A DNA stretch of 64,000 nucleotides, taken from Alloscardovia sp963543015 (GTDB taxonomy: Bacteria; Actinomycetota; Actinomycetes; Actinomycetales; Bifidobacteriaceae). The position numbers and the translations under genes are program-made. Shown here piece by piece: positions 33,828-43,120 of the stretch (positions are counted from its first letter, which is position 1; each line of letters opens with the position of its first letter). Location: assembly GCA_963543015.1 (NCBI GenBank), contig CAUTYZ010000010.1, positions 1 through 64,000 of the forward strand, read 5' to 3'. Below the pieces are notes generated by a model. The model saw only the letters and a list, made by a program, of their open reading frames with translations, was not told the origin of the DNA and made no database searches.

Positions 33828-35048
33828 ATGACTGATGAAAATATGAGTGAAATCGAGGCAGAAGATATGCCTATTCTTGCCATCTGCTACGACTTTGACA
33901 AGACACTTTCGCCCGATGATATGCAGGCTCAAGGCTTCATTCAGTCTACATACGGTGATGATCCAGATAGCGTTCGTAACTTTTGGGATGAATCAAACAA
34001 ACTCGCCAAGGATAATGATATGGATCAAAACTTGGCTTGGATGTATAAAATGACCCAATACGCTCGGGGAAAAGAAATTTTTAATCGTCAAACGTTAGAA
34101 GAATACGGTAGTAAAGTCCAGCTTTTCAAAGGCGTCGAGACATGGTTTGAACGTATCGATGAGTATGGTAAAAATCATGGCGTCGAGGTGGAGCATTACA
34201 TCATCTCATCGGGGCTTAAGGAAATGATTGCTGGAACAGCAATCGCGAAAAAATTTAAACAAATCTATGCTAGTTCATTCTTTTATGATAAAGATGGAAT
34301 AGCAGTATGGCCTGCTCGTGCTATCAACTACACTGATAAAACGCAGTATCTTTTTCGCATTGAAAAAGGTGTGCTTGATTCCGACTCGCAAGAGGTGAAT
34401 AATTACTATAAGCCTGATGAAATGCGGGTACCGTTTAGAAATATCGTATACATTGGTGATAGTGCGACGGATATTCCTTGCATGAAGCTTGTTACTGTCA
34501 ACGGTGGTCATGCGATTGGTGTTTATAATCCAGAAACGAATGATAAAACTAAAGTATATCGTATGCTCGAAGAAAATCGCATTAAATATTTTACCGAGGC
34601 TGATTATACAAAGAACTCCAATCTTGAAAAACTTGTTAAAAGAATAATTGACCGTACTAGGGCAAATGAAATTGTGGAAAAAATGCATTATTCTGCTGTC
34701 GCTGAAGTAGATGAGATAAGGCTTAAACAGACAGAGCATGAACGTGACAAGGAAAAGCTAATAGATAGATTAGAAGAGAGCGATAGTTTTAGGAATACAC
34801 GTAATGTTGTTAAAGACCTCATTACAATCCACGATTGGACATATGAAGAAGCTACGGAGTTACTCAAGATAGCAGTGACGAACACCCAGGTGAAGTGGGT
34901 TCTTCACTCGGATGACGTGAAAGAGTTCTATACTCGTCTGATTGAAGACCATAAAGACCGTATCGATGACGATGGCTTAATAGCAGAAGTCAAGAAACTT
35001 ATGAGTATGTCTCTTGACGAGAAAATCGCGGAAACCAACGCGGCATAA
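33828..35048 (+). CDS. HAD-superfamily phosphatase-like protein
   Basis: A 406-residue protein with an N-terminal HAD hydrolase domain. The nucleophile motif is YDFDKTLSPDD (Asp22, Asp24), motif II is in HYIISSGLKEM, and motif III/IV includes NIVYIGDSATDIPCMKLV. This points to a phosphoserine-phosphatase-like (class I cap) fold; the substrate is unknown. After ~residue 260 comes a charged, helical, coiled-coil-like region (KQTEHERDKEKLIDRLEE), then a helical C-terminus. Codon use is more AT-rich than in neighbouring genes (many AAT, GAT, AAA, TTT), suggesting later acquisition. There is no clear Shine-Dalgarno; the in-frame ATG at 33843 is an alternative start. It has no operon partners. Confidence 0.75.
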   Translation: MTDENMSEIEAEDMPILAICYDFDKTLSPDDMQAQGFIQSTYGDDPDSVRNFWDESNKLAKDNDMDQNLAWMYKMTQYARGKEIFNRQTLEEYGSKVQLFKGVETWFERIDEYGKNHGVEVEHYIISSGLKEMIAGTAIAKKFKQIYASSFFYDKDGIAVWPARAINYTDKTQYLFRIEKGVLDSDSQEVNNYYKPDEMRVPFRNIVYIGDSATDIPCMKLVTVNGGHAIGVYNPETNDKTKVYRMLEENRIKYFTEADYTKNSNLEKLVKRIIDRTRANEIVEKMHYSAVAEVDEIRLKQTEHERDKEKLIDRLEESDSFRNTRNVVKDLITIHDWTYEEATELLKIAVTNTQVKWVLHSDDVKEFYTRLIEDHKDRIDDDGLIAEVKKLMSMSLDEKIAETNAA

Positions 35049-35344
35049 GAAATCAAAAAATCAGAATAATGCTTAGTGTGCGGATACAGTGTATTTGACC
35101 GTTCTACGACTACTTCATGCGATACCATAGTAAGGCGCGGGATATTGGAAGTAGCGATGGCAAAATCGCAACTCAGCAAGCTAACATTACCGAGATAGCA
35201 TTAGCGAGATGTCATCAGCAAGATATCATCAGCAAGATGATATCAGTGATGTGTCCTCTGTGGAATGTCATGAGAGTTGAGCATGATGAGTGATTCCTGT
35301 TCCGCTGAGACGCTGAGAATCAGACAGCAGAAGAAGGAGCTGAG

Positions 35345-37666
35345 ATGAAGAGCAGTACCACGATGAATCGTGCGAGTGATGCCCCTGATGCGAACGCGGT
35401 GAACGTAGGTAATTCAGCGAGCGCAAACCGTTCCGCAGATGCCGTGAACGCAGCAAGCACCGCAAGTGCATCAAGCACCTCACACACATGGCTAACGTGG
35501 CTCAAGTGGTTCATGCCGTTGGCAATTATCCTTCTGCTTGAGGCGACTATTTTTAATGCGCCATTCTGGTCTACTCTGCAAAATTCTCCTCAGCAGGTGA
35601 CTCTTTCTGCCATTTCTGGCGTGGAAAAGAGCGGCGATGCGTGGAAGGTTCAAGACTCCAATAGTGTCATTCTTGAAGCGAAGCTTCCTCAGAAGTCTCT
35701 CGCGATAAATACGCTGAACATTTCTCCGACTTCTGCAGGATCCTCAAACGACGCCACCACTGGGCGCAGCTCCCTGTCTGCTGGAAACAATTACTCCGTA
35801 TCTGTCTTCGTGAAAGATGCTGCGAATTCCACAGAATTCCTGCCACTTGGTAAGAAAACAATTACTGAGGGACTCCAAGCGACGCATTATGTCACCATTC
35901 ATCCTTCTGGGGATGTATCGACTCTTCGTTTGCAGATGAACGATATGTCAAATGGCTCTGAATTCGTCCTGAATAGTATCGTTATCAACCCTCGTACTCC
36001 GTTTAATTTCTCGATTTTACGTGTCGCACTTCTTATCTTCCTGATTTACGGAATGATGCTCTTTGCTCCTTCCCGTGCTATGTATCGTTGGAAGCTTGAC
36101 CTTAAGGAAACGAAGCAGAAAGTTATCCTTGGAATTTTCATCGTTGCGACGATTATCGCGCTTTTCGGTATCAGCCGTTTAATGCTTCCAGGTCGCACAT
36201 TTGGACAGCATTTTGCTCTGGATGGGGCAATTATTCACGACGATAATCAAGCGAACTATATGGCAAACGCTCTGATTAACGGTCATGCTTATCTCGATAT
36301 TGATGCGCCTAACTGGATGAAGGACCTCGCTAATCCATACGATGCGTGGGCTCGTGCACACATGTCTCAGCAGACTGGACAGCCTACCTACTGGGATTAC
36401 GCATACTATAACGGTCATTACTACAGCTATTTCGGTGTGCTTCCTATTATCGCTATTTTCGTACCATTTAAGCTCATTACAGGGCATGATTTGCGTACGG
36501 ATTACGCGGTCGTTCTTTTGGCAGCACTGTTCGTGTGCGCAGCCGTATTCTTCCTCTATCGTCTTTTGAAGAAGTATTTTGCACAATCGACCTTTGGTCA
36601 GTATCTCCTCTACAGCCTCTTCTTCATTGTCAGCAGTAGCGTCATTACGCAGGTCTACTATGCAAAAATTTATTCGCTTCCAATTCTTACATCGCTTGTC
36701 GTAACTATGGCTGGTTTGGGATGCTGGCTTGGTGCAGCACGCGTATCTGGCGGTGAAATGGCTGAGAAGGTCGAAGGTGCTGAAAAGTCCGGACAGTCTA
36801 CGGCCCAAACGATCAAAACGACCCAAACGACAAAAATTAGCAAGCTTCAGCTCATTCTCGGAGCTGCTCTGCTGACGCTGAACTTGGGCGGTCGTCCATT
36901 CTTCGTCCTTGCGGTTTTGCTCGCATTGCCTATCTTCTGGCCAGAAATTAAGCAGCGTCTCTTCTTCTCCGTGAAGGGCTTGGGAAATACCCTGTGCGTT
37001 ATCGTCCCAGTACTCATTATCGGCGCGCTTGCTATGGTGTGGAATTATATTCGCTTCGGCTCCTTCACAAACTTTGGTGCGACATATAACCTCACTGGCT
37101 TCGATATGGTTCACCGATCGTACGCATGGCAGCGATTGCCTATCGGATTGCTCGAATACTTGGCACAGCCATTGAATATCCAACCAAACTTCCCATATAT
37201 TTTCCAAATTGATCATCCAAATGGATTCATGGGGCAAATCATTATGGAACCATACTTTGGTGGTTTCTTCGCATTCGCTCCAGCTGCGCTGCTTGCCTTT
37301 GCACTGATTCCTATGTGGAAGAAGAAGTCTATTGCGGGCGCTCGCGGTTTCCTCGCTACAAACGCAGGATTTGCTGTACTTCTTATTATGATGGATGCGT
37401 TAATTGTCGGTATCAATAATCGTTATCACGGTGATTTTGCTTGGCTTATCTGCATTATCGCCATTGTGATGAATTCTGCAATTGTCGCTGAATTCGCTGA
37501 TGAAAAGCTGGGCATGGTAACGCAGAAGATCTTCTACGCGCTCGTTATCGTCGGCGTCATCGTAACTTTGTGGAATCTTGTGTCGACAGAACGATATGGA
37601 GCTTTAATTAGTAATAATGCGACGCTCTATCGCATGATTGAGTCCATGTTCTTACCATTCAGCTAG
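35345..37666 (+). CDS. polytopic membrane protein, probable GT-C-type glycosyltransferase
   Basis: A 773-residue protein with a Ser/Ala/Asn-rich cytoplasmic N-terminus (~45 residues), a first helix, then an extracytoplasmic beta-rich domain (~75-215), and about 11 further helices. This layout resembles GT-C glycosyltransferases and bifidobacterial polysaccharide membrane proteins that use polyprenyl-linked donors. The sequence YYNGHYYSYFG after helix 3 and the extracytoplasmic loop RFGSFTNFGATYNLTG are notable. I cannot assign a substrate. The RBS is AAGGAG 5 nt from the ATG. It precedes an acyltransferase gene by ~100 bases, with a hairpin (37672-37710) between, and both are probably involved in the envelope. 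Confidence 0.7.
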   Translation: MKSSTTMNRASDAPDANAVNVGNSASANRSADAVNAASTASASSTSHTWLTWLKWFMPLAIILLLEATIFNAPFWSTLQNSPQQVTLSAISGVEKSGDAWKVQDSNSVILEAKLPQKSLAINTLNISPTSAGSSNDATTGRSSLSAGNNYSVSVFVKDAANSTEFLPLGKKTITEGLQATHYVTIHPSGDVSTLRLQMNDMSNGSEFVLNSIVINPRTPFNFSILRVALLIFLIYGMMLFAPSRAMYRWKLDLKETKQKVILGIFIVATIIALFGISRLMLPGRTFGQHFALDGAIIHDDNQANYMANALINGHAYLDIDAPNWMKDLANPYDAWARAHMSQQTGQPTYWDYAYYNGHYYSYFGVLPIIAIFVPFKLITGHDLRTDYAVVLLAALFVCAAVFFLYRLLKKYFAQSTFGQYLLYSLFFIVSSSVITQVYYAKIYSLPILTSLVVTMAGLGCWLGAARVSGGEMAEKVEGAEKSGQSTAQTIKTTQTTKISKLQLILGAALLTLNLGGRPFFVLAVLLALPIFWPEIKQRLFFSVKGLGNTLCVIVPVLIIGALAMVWNYIRFGSFTNFGATYNLTGFDMVHRSYAWQRLPIGLLEYLAQPLNIQPNFPYIFQIDHPNGFMGQIIMEPYFGGFFAFAPAALLAFALIPMWKKKSIAGARGFLATNAGFAVLLIMMDALIVGINNRYHGDFAWLICIIAIVMNSAIVAEFADEKLGMVTQKIFYALVIVGVIVTLWNLVSTERYGALISNNATLYRMIESMFLPFS

Positions 37667-37671
37667 CTTCG

Positions 37672-37710
37672 CATGCTCATATGCGCACGTGCTCGCATGC
37701 GCAGAGCATG
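37672..37710 (+). promoter_or_regulatory. hairpin between membrane-protein and acyltransferase genes
   Basis: CATGCTC (37672-37678) pairs with GAGCATG (37704-37710), with inner ATGCG/CGCAT pairing. No T-run follows, so it may be an mRNA 3'-end stabiliser. Confidence 0.35.
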
Positions 37711-37770
37711 AATGAAATTGAACGACAATTAACGGAACTGATATAACCTAAACAAGAGGTGACAAGAAGA

Positions 37771-38967
37771 ATGTCTGAGAACGGATTGCAGACCGTTTCC
37801 CCTACACGTGCATCGCGTGACGTTCGCGTCGAATTGCTTCGCATTATTGCGATGCTGTTTATCGTGGCATGTCATGCAACGCTGCACTTAACATGGTTGC
37901 TGCATGTCGAGCAAGGATTGACGCCAACTCTTGGATGGAAGACCGCGATACTCTTCGCCATCGTGCAGTTTGGCCAAGTAGGCGTGAGTATTTTCTTTGC
38001 AATTTCCGGCTACTTCCTCGTGGGCAAGAAATTCACGTGGACGCGACTCTTTAAGCCATGGTTCCAAGTTATCTGCTACACAGTTCTCGCTTTTATCGTT
38101 ACCGAATTGGCTTATCTGACTCACCACATGTCTGCAAATATCGCATGGCCAACTACGACTCTCGAGAAGACATTCCTTGTCGCGCGTGCTTTTATGCCAA
38201 TTACTTTTAATGCATACTGGTTCATGACGGCTTACATGATTATGATCTGCTTGTCGCCATTCATTTCTCTTATTTTTGAGTATGCAACGAAGAAGCAAGT
38301 CACTCTTTTGATGACTCTTATGGCAGTTATCGGTTTGTGGGTACTTCTGGGCGGTCGCGTAGCTGAGTGGAATAACATCATTTACGCTTGCCTTGGTTTT
38401 ATGATCGGCGGATGGATTCGTCGATACGCTCCAGCATCGTTGACAAGCCGACAGCGCGGGGCGGCGGTACTAGGAATCGTAGCAATTGCTGCTGCTATGC
38501 TCGTATTTAATTTTGTGGGATCGCTGAACATTCATGCTGTGACTGTGCTGGGGTGGAGCTCAAGTTTGCATAACGGCATCGTGAGCCCTCCAATGGACGT
38601 GGCAGCGCTTGCAATTGCTGGTCTCTTCTTGCTCCTCTTCACACGTGAGCGTGCTCAGCGTTCTGTAGCGCAGCCGGCAAACGAGTCTGGAAATTCTCTC
38701 TGGCATCGCATCATTCCTACCATCGCTGGTACTACTTTCGGTATCTATTTGATTCACGAGAATCAGTTTGGCTTCCATATCGTGTGGGGCTTGTGGGAAC
38801 GAGTGTGGCCTGCTCCAACTGGCGCGATGAAAATAGTAGCGTTAATCGTCATCGTGCTGGTAACTTTTGTCGTTCTTGGTATCGTGGCGTGGGTCGTGGA
38901 TACGGTATTAGTTCATCCGTTGCAAAAGGCAATTATTTCTCGCGTTAATTCGCGTAAGCAGAAGTAA
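37771..38967 (+). CDS. acyltransferase family 3 (OafA/WecH-like)
   Basis: A 398-residue membrane O-acyltransferase with 10-11 hydrophobic helices. The signature RVELLRIIAMLFIVACHA near the N-terminus holds the conserved R..R..A and catalytic His (HA of ACHATLH). FTVTGWGSS-type and FGIYLIHENQF sequences towards the C-terminus agree with the family. Members acetylate or otherwise acylate surface sugars, using acyl donors from the cytoplasm. A GTG at 37759 is possible, but the ATG at 37771 is better placed. Envelope glycan modification is likely given the large polysaccharide locus downstream. Confidence 0.85.
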   Translation: MSENGLQTVSPTRASRDVRVELLRIIAMLFIVACHATLHLTWLLHVEQGLTPTLGWKTAILFAIVQFGQVGVSIFFAISGYFLVGKKFTWTRLFKPWFQVICYTVLAFIVTELAYLTHHMSANIAWPTTTLEKTFLVARAFMPITFNAYWFMTAYMIMICLSPFISLIFEYATKKQVTLLMTLMAVIGLWVLLGGRVAEWNNIIYACLGFMIGGWIRRYAPASLTSRQRGAAVLGIVAIAAAMLVFNFVGSLNIHAVTVLGWSSSLHNGIVSPPMDVAALAIAGLFLLLFTRERAQRSVAQPANESGNSLWHRIIPTIAGTTFGIYLIHENQFGFHIVWGLWERVWPAPTGAMKIVALIVIVLVTFVVLGIVAWVVDTVLVHPLQKAIISRVNSRKQK

Positions 38968-38988
38968 GAGATAGTACTACGGTATAAG

Positions 38989-39024
38989 GAAACGCTAGGG
39001 CATTGCACCATGCTCTAGCGTTTT
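38989..39024 (+). terminator. terminator of the acyltransferase gene
   Basis: AAACGCTAG (38990-38998) pairs with CTAGCGTTT (39014-39022), with inner GGCAT/ATGCT pairing, and TTTTA follows. It is 22 bases after the stop. Confidence 0.8.
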
Positions 39025-39087
39025 ACTATATGCGCATAAGCCCTCTGAACTCTCGCGTGGAGGCTTTCTCGTGTGCGGCTTCACATA

Positions 39088-39119
39088 ACAAAAAAGGTTT
39101 CTGGAAAACCAGAAACCTT
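39088..39119 (-). terminator. terminator of tRNA-Ser
   Basis: AAGGTTTCTGG (39094-39104) pairs with CCAGAAACCTT (39109-39119). On the minus strand it is followed by a T7 run (39089-39095 complement). It ends directly after the tRNA 3' end. Confidence 0.88.
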
Positions 39120-39121
39120 GA

Positions 39122-39209
39122 TGGCGGAGAATACGAGATTCGAACTCGTGAGGGCGTGAACCCAACACGCTTTCCAAGCGTGCGCCATAGACCACTAGGC
39201 GAATTCTCC
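39122..39209 (-). tRNA. tRNA-Ser (anticodon GGA)
   Basis: The transcript starts GGAGAAT and ends ATTCTCC-G-CCA, a 7-bp acceptor stem with discriminator G and genomically encoded CCA. The anticodon arm CTTGGAAAG gives GGA, which reads UCC/UCU. The long variable arm and GTTCGAATC T-loop are typical of class II tRNA-Ser. It is flanked by its own terminator at 39088-39119. Confidence 0.95.
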
Positions 39210-39250
39210 ATTGTGCTGTCAAAGACAACTTATGTAGTATAACACGAAAC

Positions 39251-39272
39251 GGGGGACTTTAGGAAGTCCCCC
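39251..39272 (-). terminator. terminator of the UGP gene
   Basis: GGGGGACTT (39251-39259) and AAGTCCCCC (39264-39272) form a 9-bp stem with a 4-base loop. On the minus strand GTTTCGTGTT follows, a weak T-run. Confidence 0.6.
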
Positions 39273-39345
39273 GAAAAGGTGTGTCTATACTACCGACAAT
39301 GACGACGGAAATTATGGCCCAATGAGGCGGACTTTACTGCCAGGG

Positions 39346-40770
39346 TTACTGCCACGTATCAGGTTCGATACCCTGAGCGCCAATGTATTCGCCGTTAGGC
39401 ACATATGATGGTGTGCCGTCGTCAGTGAGATACGCGTCGCCATAGCAGTGTGTATCGCGACCGAAGGTCCAGTCACCCTCAATTGTCACGCTTGCCGCTG
39501 CTGCCAGAGATGGTACGCCGTATGGGAAGCGCTCGTTAAAGTCATGAATATTCTTGTAGTAGCGCTGATCCAACGAAATATTTGGGAAGATGTAATTGCC
39601 ATCTTCCATTTCGTACGAATCCGTAAGATGGAAACGGTCAGAACGCAAAATAAACAAATCTTCCGTTGTTTTCACCGGCAAGAAGCGTGCGCGCGTTACC
39701 TCAATGCATGTAGCATTATCGAACAAAGAAATTGCCGCACCCATAGCAGTTTCCAGCTGAACGACACGTGTCGTTGCTGAATCTGTCGGGTCGACAGTCT
39801 TATTGTTACGGATAACCGGCAGAGGAAGAATGCCGTTATACTGCTTGAGCACTTTCCTCAAAGCGCTGATACGAATCCAAATATTATTCGTATTGAAGTA
39901 TGGGTGTACATGCTCATCCATTGCGATGCTGCGATCATCAGGATGAACCTGGCTCATCTCGCGCAAAGTCAACCGGCCAGTTTCATTATCGACAACGAAA
40001 TGACCGCCCTTACGATCGGCAGGAGTTTTGCGTGATACTTCGACCATGAAATCGCAGCCGGATTGTGCAAAATATCCCGCGATAATGCTCGATGGGCGAG
40101 CACCAAGGTTGTCGGAATTCGAAATGAAAATATATTCAATTCCGTGCTCTTGCAAGTCGTCAAGAATTCCCGACTCCCACAGAGTGGAATACACATCGCC
40201 ATGTCCTGGTGGGCACCATTCGAGATCAGGATTTTCTGGATAGGAAATTGGGCGACCGCTATGAGGAACAATTTTTGGTTCGCGATGCTGGATAATTTCC
40301 AATGGAATATCATCCTGATGGAAGCGGCGATTGCGATGAACTGCATTCAGCGAATCTTTCGACGTGCGGAAAGAATTCATCAAAACAAGTGGGAGATTGA
40401 CCTTATGCTGATCGCGCATTCTAACCACTTGGCCAAGAATAATATCCAAGAATCGCATCTGACGAGCCTTATGGCGGCGTACAGGAAGCAATGACTTAGG
40501 GCCATCGAGACCCATGGATGTACCAAGACCGCCGTTGAGCTTCAAGATAGCCGTCTTCGACAATGCGGTACGGGCGGTACGGGCTGGCATTGTGTCATGG
40601 AAATCTGCCACTGATGGAATGTCAGTTAACGGAGTGACGTCTGCTTCATGCATCCAACCCACTTCGTCGCCTTCCCAGACTTCGTACATGCGCTGGAACT
40701 GTGCAATAGCGGTATCGCTCATACCCTCTTCGCGCATTTTTTCAATGCATAAGTTCAAGCCGTCTGCCAT
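39346..40770 (-). CDS. ugp: UTP-glucose-1-phosphate uridylyltransferase (UDPGP family)
   Basis: A 474-residue enzyme of the eukaryotic-type UDP-glucose/UDP-sugar pyrophosphorylase family (UgpA in bifidobacteria), making UDP-glucose from UTP and glucose-1-phosphate. The nucleotide-binding loop is ILKLNGGLGTSMGLDGPKSLLPV (residues ~75-97). The substrate pocket includes FISNSDNLGARPS and VVDNETGRLTL. The start is set at ATG 40770, preceded by GGAGG 6 nt upstream; the open frame extends to 40845 without support. UDP-glucose and UDP-galactose feed the cell-wall genes downstream, including glf. Confidence 0.93.
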   Translation of the reverse strand: MADGLNLCIEKMREEGMSDTAIAQFQRMYEVWEGDEVGWMHEADVTPLTDIPSVADFHDTMPARTARTALSKTAILKLNGGLGTSMGLDGPKSLLPVRRHKARQMRFLDIILGQVVRMRDQHKVNLPLVLMNSFRTSKDSLNAVHRNRRFHQDDIPLEIIQHREPKIVPHSGRPISYPENPDLEWCPPGHGDVYSTLWESGILDDLQEHGIEYIFISNSDNLGARPSSIIAGYFAQSGCDFMVEVSRKTPADRKGGHFVVDNETGRLTLREMSQVHPDDRSIAMDEHVHPYFNTNNIWIRISALRKVLKQYNGILPLPVIRNNKTVDPTDSATTRVVQLETAMGAAISLFDNATCIEVTRARFLPVKTTEDLFILRSDRFHLTDSYEMEDGNYIFPNISLDQRYYKNIHDFNERFPYGVPSLAAAASVTIEGDWTFGRDTHCYGDAYLTDDGTPSYVPNGEYIGAQGIEPDTWQ

Positions 40771-40785
40771 AAGAACCTCCGTAAT

Positions 40786-40820
40786 GTGAACATAGTGAAT
40801 GTTCAGAATTGAATGTTCAC
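40786..40820. promoter_or_regulatory. inverted/direct repeats upstream of ugp
   Basis: GTGAACAT (40786-40793) and ATGTTCAC (40813-40820) form an 8-bp perfect inverted repeat; GAATGTTCA also occurs twice (40797-40805 and 40811-40819). It lies immediately upstream of the ugp RBS and looks like an operator for a dimeric regulator; the regulator is unknown. Confidence 0.5.
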
Positions 40821-40910
40821 TAAGGCTAAGTTTAGCGCAATGCATGAAAAGAGACCGAAAAGAAGACGAAAAGGAGCTGAAAAGACAGTAAAAAGAAAGT
40901 GAAAATGCTG

Positions 40911-41046
40911 TGCTCTATACCGCTCTATACTGCTCTATACTCGGCATGAGCCTAGAGAGTGTAAGTCGCGCGTAGATTGGTCACGCTGTTCCTCATGATG
41001 CCGCTCACGATAGTACTCAAGGATTACTCAAGGATTGCTCAAGGCG
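40911..41046. repeat. short tandem repeats in ugp-licD spacer
   Basis: Three copies of a 10-bp unit ending GCTCTATAC (40911-40940) and three copies of an 11-bp unit TACTCAAGGAT (41014-41046, last copy degenerate) occur in the divergent spacer between ugp and the LicD gene. No gene is visible in 40821-41155. Confidence 0.75.
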
Positions 41047-41172
41047 CTGATAAAGATACTACTGACGACCTTGCTTAAGACACTGCTCGCGAGGTCGGTG
41101 ACGGTGGTCTTGATAGACTAGCACTATTACGATTTTAGGAAAGTTGGGTGTGCTCATGGGCTTTTTGCAAAG

Positions 41173-42324
41173 GTGAAGGCACTGCTGCCTGTATCATCTC
41201 GCTCATTCCATCATCATGCGGATACGACCGTCCGTGAAGTCGAAGAGCTTCATCAGCATATCCATGAGCTCCAAGCTCATATCGATGTACTGTCTGGCGA
41301 GATCCATCAGCATATCGACGATCGTGCTAATCCTCTCGAAAAGCAAAATCGCTATATCATCAGCGAAGCACGCGCTTTTGCAGCAAAAGAAGATGTTCGA
41401 TTTTGGGGACTATACGGTGATGGTACAGGCTCTGAAGATCAAAAGCGTCAATTCTTCCGCAGTCTTCCTCACGCAACGGGTAGTATGCGTTTGCTTCAAT
41501 TAGCGCTCAGCAAGCTTTTGTCAGAATTTGCGCAGTTCTGTGCGGATAATGGCGTAGATAATTGGTGGCTTATCGGTGGAACACTGCTGGGTGCTGATCG
41601 CCATGAAGGATTTATCCCATGGGATGACGATCTTGATGTCGGAATTATGCGAGACAGTTTAGAAAAGCTGTATTCGCTGATTGAAAAGCAGCATGTACCG
41701 GGCAGTGAGAAATTCCATATCACGCTGGTCTGGGACCGATATGTTGATTCTTTGCAAGTTCGACTGCACAGCACTGTAGATAATGTGCCAGGCTTTATTG
41801 ATTTGTTTATCTTTGATTGGTGCACTGCATCAGATGACGTGCTTGTCAAGAAAAATAATGCTGCTCGTGCACGAGTTCGCGCACGTTTGCGTGAGCTTGA
41901 AATTTCTCAGCCTGAACTTGCTCAGTGGAAGCCTGAAGGTGAAGCAGGATACGTGGCACAGGATAGTCCTGCAGGTCGCATTATTGAGAGCGTCTTTAAT
42001 GAGCAGATTCAGCATTTACGAGGCGATGGCGTCATTTGTGACAGGGATAATGCGAAAGCAATTATTCGTTCTATTGATAATTTGGATGCGCCGCGTGACT
42101 TCCACTGGAATGTTCCTCTCGCAGAAATGTTTTCTGCTGAGCACCTGACTTTCGAGGGCGTACAGTATCCAGTTCCGCGAAATTACGTGTATTTTAATAA
42201 GAAGTCATACCGCAATCCATACGAACTGCCAGATGACATCGGTCAGCACTACGAGCACGTGTCCCGTGATTTTATCGAGGATGAGACTATCGTAGAAGCT
42301 ATTAACGCGTACATTGAGCACTAA
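41173..42324 (+). CDS. LicD-family phosphotransferase
   Basis: A 383-residue LicD-family protein; members transfer phosphocholine, glycerol-phosphate or ribitol-phosphate from CDP-linked donors onto glycans. An N-terminal coiled-coil-like stretch (VEELHQHIHELQAHIDVL) precedes the LicD domain with WWLIGGTLLGADRHEGFIPWDDDLDVGI (131-158), whose Asp cluster is catalytic. The frame is open only from GTG at 41173. An ATG at 41156 gives MGFLQR and stops at TGA, but one extra T in the T5 tract (41162-41166) would read MGFFAKVKALLPVSS in frame. So the annotated start is uncertain, and a phase-variable or disrupted start is possible. It is the first gene of a run with the cytidylyltransferase, SDR and GT2. 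Confidence 0.8.
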   Translation: MKALLPVSSRSFHHHADTTVREVEELHQHIHELQAHIDVLSGEIHQHIDDRANPLEKQNRYIISEARAFAAKEDVRFWGLYGDGTGSEDQKRQFFRSLPHATGSMRLLQLALSKLLSEFAQFCADNGVDNWWLIGGTLLGADRHEGFIPWDDDLDVGIMRDSLEKLYSLIEKQHVPGSEKFHITLVWDRYVDSLQVRLHSTVDNVPGFIDLFIFDWCTASDDVLVKKNNAARARVRARLRELEISQPELAQWKPEGEAGYVAQDSPAGRIIESVFNEQIQHLRGDGVICDRDNAKAIIRSIDNLDAPRDFHWNVPLAEMFSAEHLTFEGVQYPVPRNYVYFNKKSYRNPYELPDDIGQHYEHVSRDFIEDETIVEAINAYIEH

Positions 42325-42347
42325 GAAGCATTAAGAGAGGACGCCTC

Positions 42348-43067
42348 ATGGCACATATCGCATTAATTATTGCGGGCGGACGAGGAAACCGCATGGGGCA
42401 GGATTTGCCTAAGCAATTCCTGAGCGTGGATGATAAGCCAATTATTATGTACACGTGCGAGGCGTTCCAGAAACATCCGGAAATTGATGCCATTGCTATT
42501 GTGTGCATCGACGGATGGCAGACAGCGCTCGAAGCCTATGCTCATCAGTTCAATATCACGAAGCTGTGCGCAATTATTCCTGGCGGAAGCAATGGTCAGG
42601 AGCCTATTCGTAACGGTATCACTGCACTTGCTGAGCAATTCTCAGATGAGGATATCGTTCTCGTTCATGATGCGATTCGACCTATGGTGTCCGATGACAT
42701 TATTTCACGATGCATTGCGGATGCACAGACTTTCGGATCGTCTATTGTGTCTATCCCATGCGCGGAGGCAATGCTCGAAATTGACGATTCCGGTGAAAAT
42801 TCGCATAATCTCGTCAATCGTGACAGTTTGAAGCGTACGCAAACACCACAAGGTTTTGCTTTGAAGACTTTGCTTGATATGCATCACGAAGCGCAGGAGC
42901 GAGGAATTACGAACTCTGTGGCATCGTGCACTCTCGCCATCGAATTGGGCCGAAGTGTTCATTTCACAGCGGGCTCAGAGAAAAATATTAAACTGACAAC
43001 TGTCGATGACATTGACATCTTTAAGGCATTGCTGAATGCAAAGCGTGCGGCATGGCTGAAGGCATAG
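42348..43067 (+). CDS. IspD/TarI-like cytidylyltransferase
   Basis: A 239-residue nucleotidyltransferase of the IspD/TarI family. It has the CTP-binding loop ALIIAGGRGNRMG (5-17) with PKQFL, and the DAIRPMV and VNRDSLKRTQTPQGF segments. IspD makes CDP-methylerythritol for isoprenoids; TarI and Bcs1 make CDP-ribitol for teichoic acid or capsule. Its position between LicD (which uses CDP-linked donors) and an NAD-dependent epimerase favours a CDP-alditol or related donor for the wall. A housekeeping IspD cannot be excluded from sequence alone. The RBS is AGAGAGGA 8 nt before the ATG. Confidence 0.8.
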   Translation: MAHIALIIAGGRGNRMGQDLPKQFLSVDDKPIIMYTCEAFQKHPEIDAIAIVCIDGWQTALEAYAHQFNITKLCAIIPGGSNGQEPIRNGITALAEQFSDEDIVLVHDAIRPMVSDDIISRCIADAQTFGSSIVSIPCAEAMLEIDDSGENSHNLVNRDSLKRTQTPQGFALKTLLDMHHEAQERGITNSVASCTLAIELGRSVHFTAGSEKNIKLTTVDDIDIFKALLNAKRAAWLKA

Positions 43068-43120
43068 CAGCCGCGATATCAGATATGAGCAAAAGATTCG
43101 ACGATAATGAGGATAACGAC

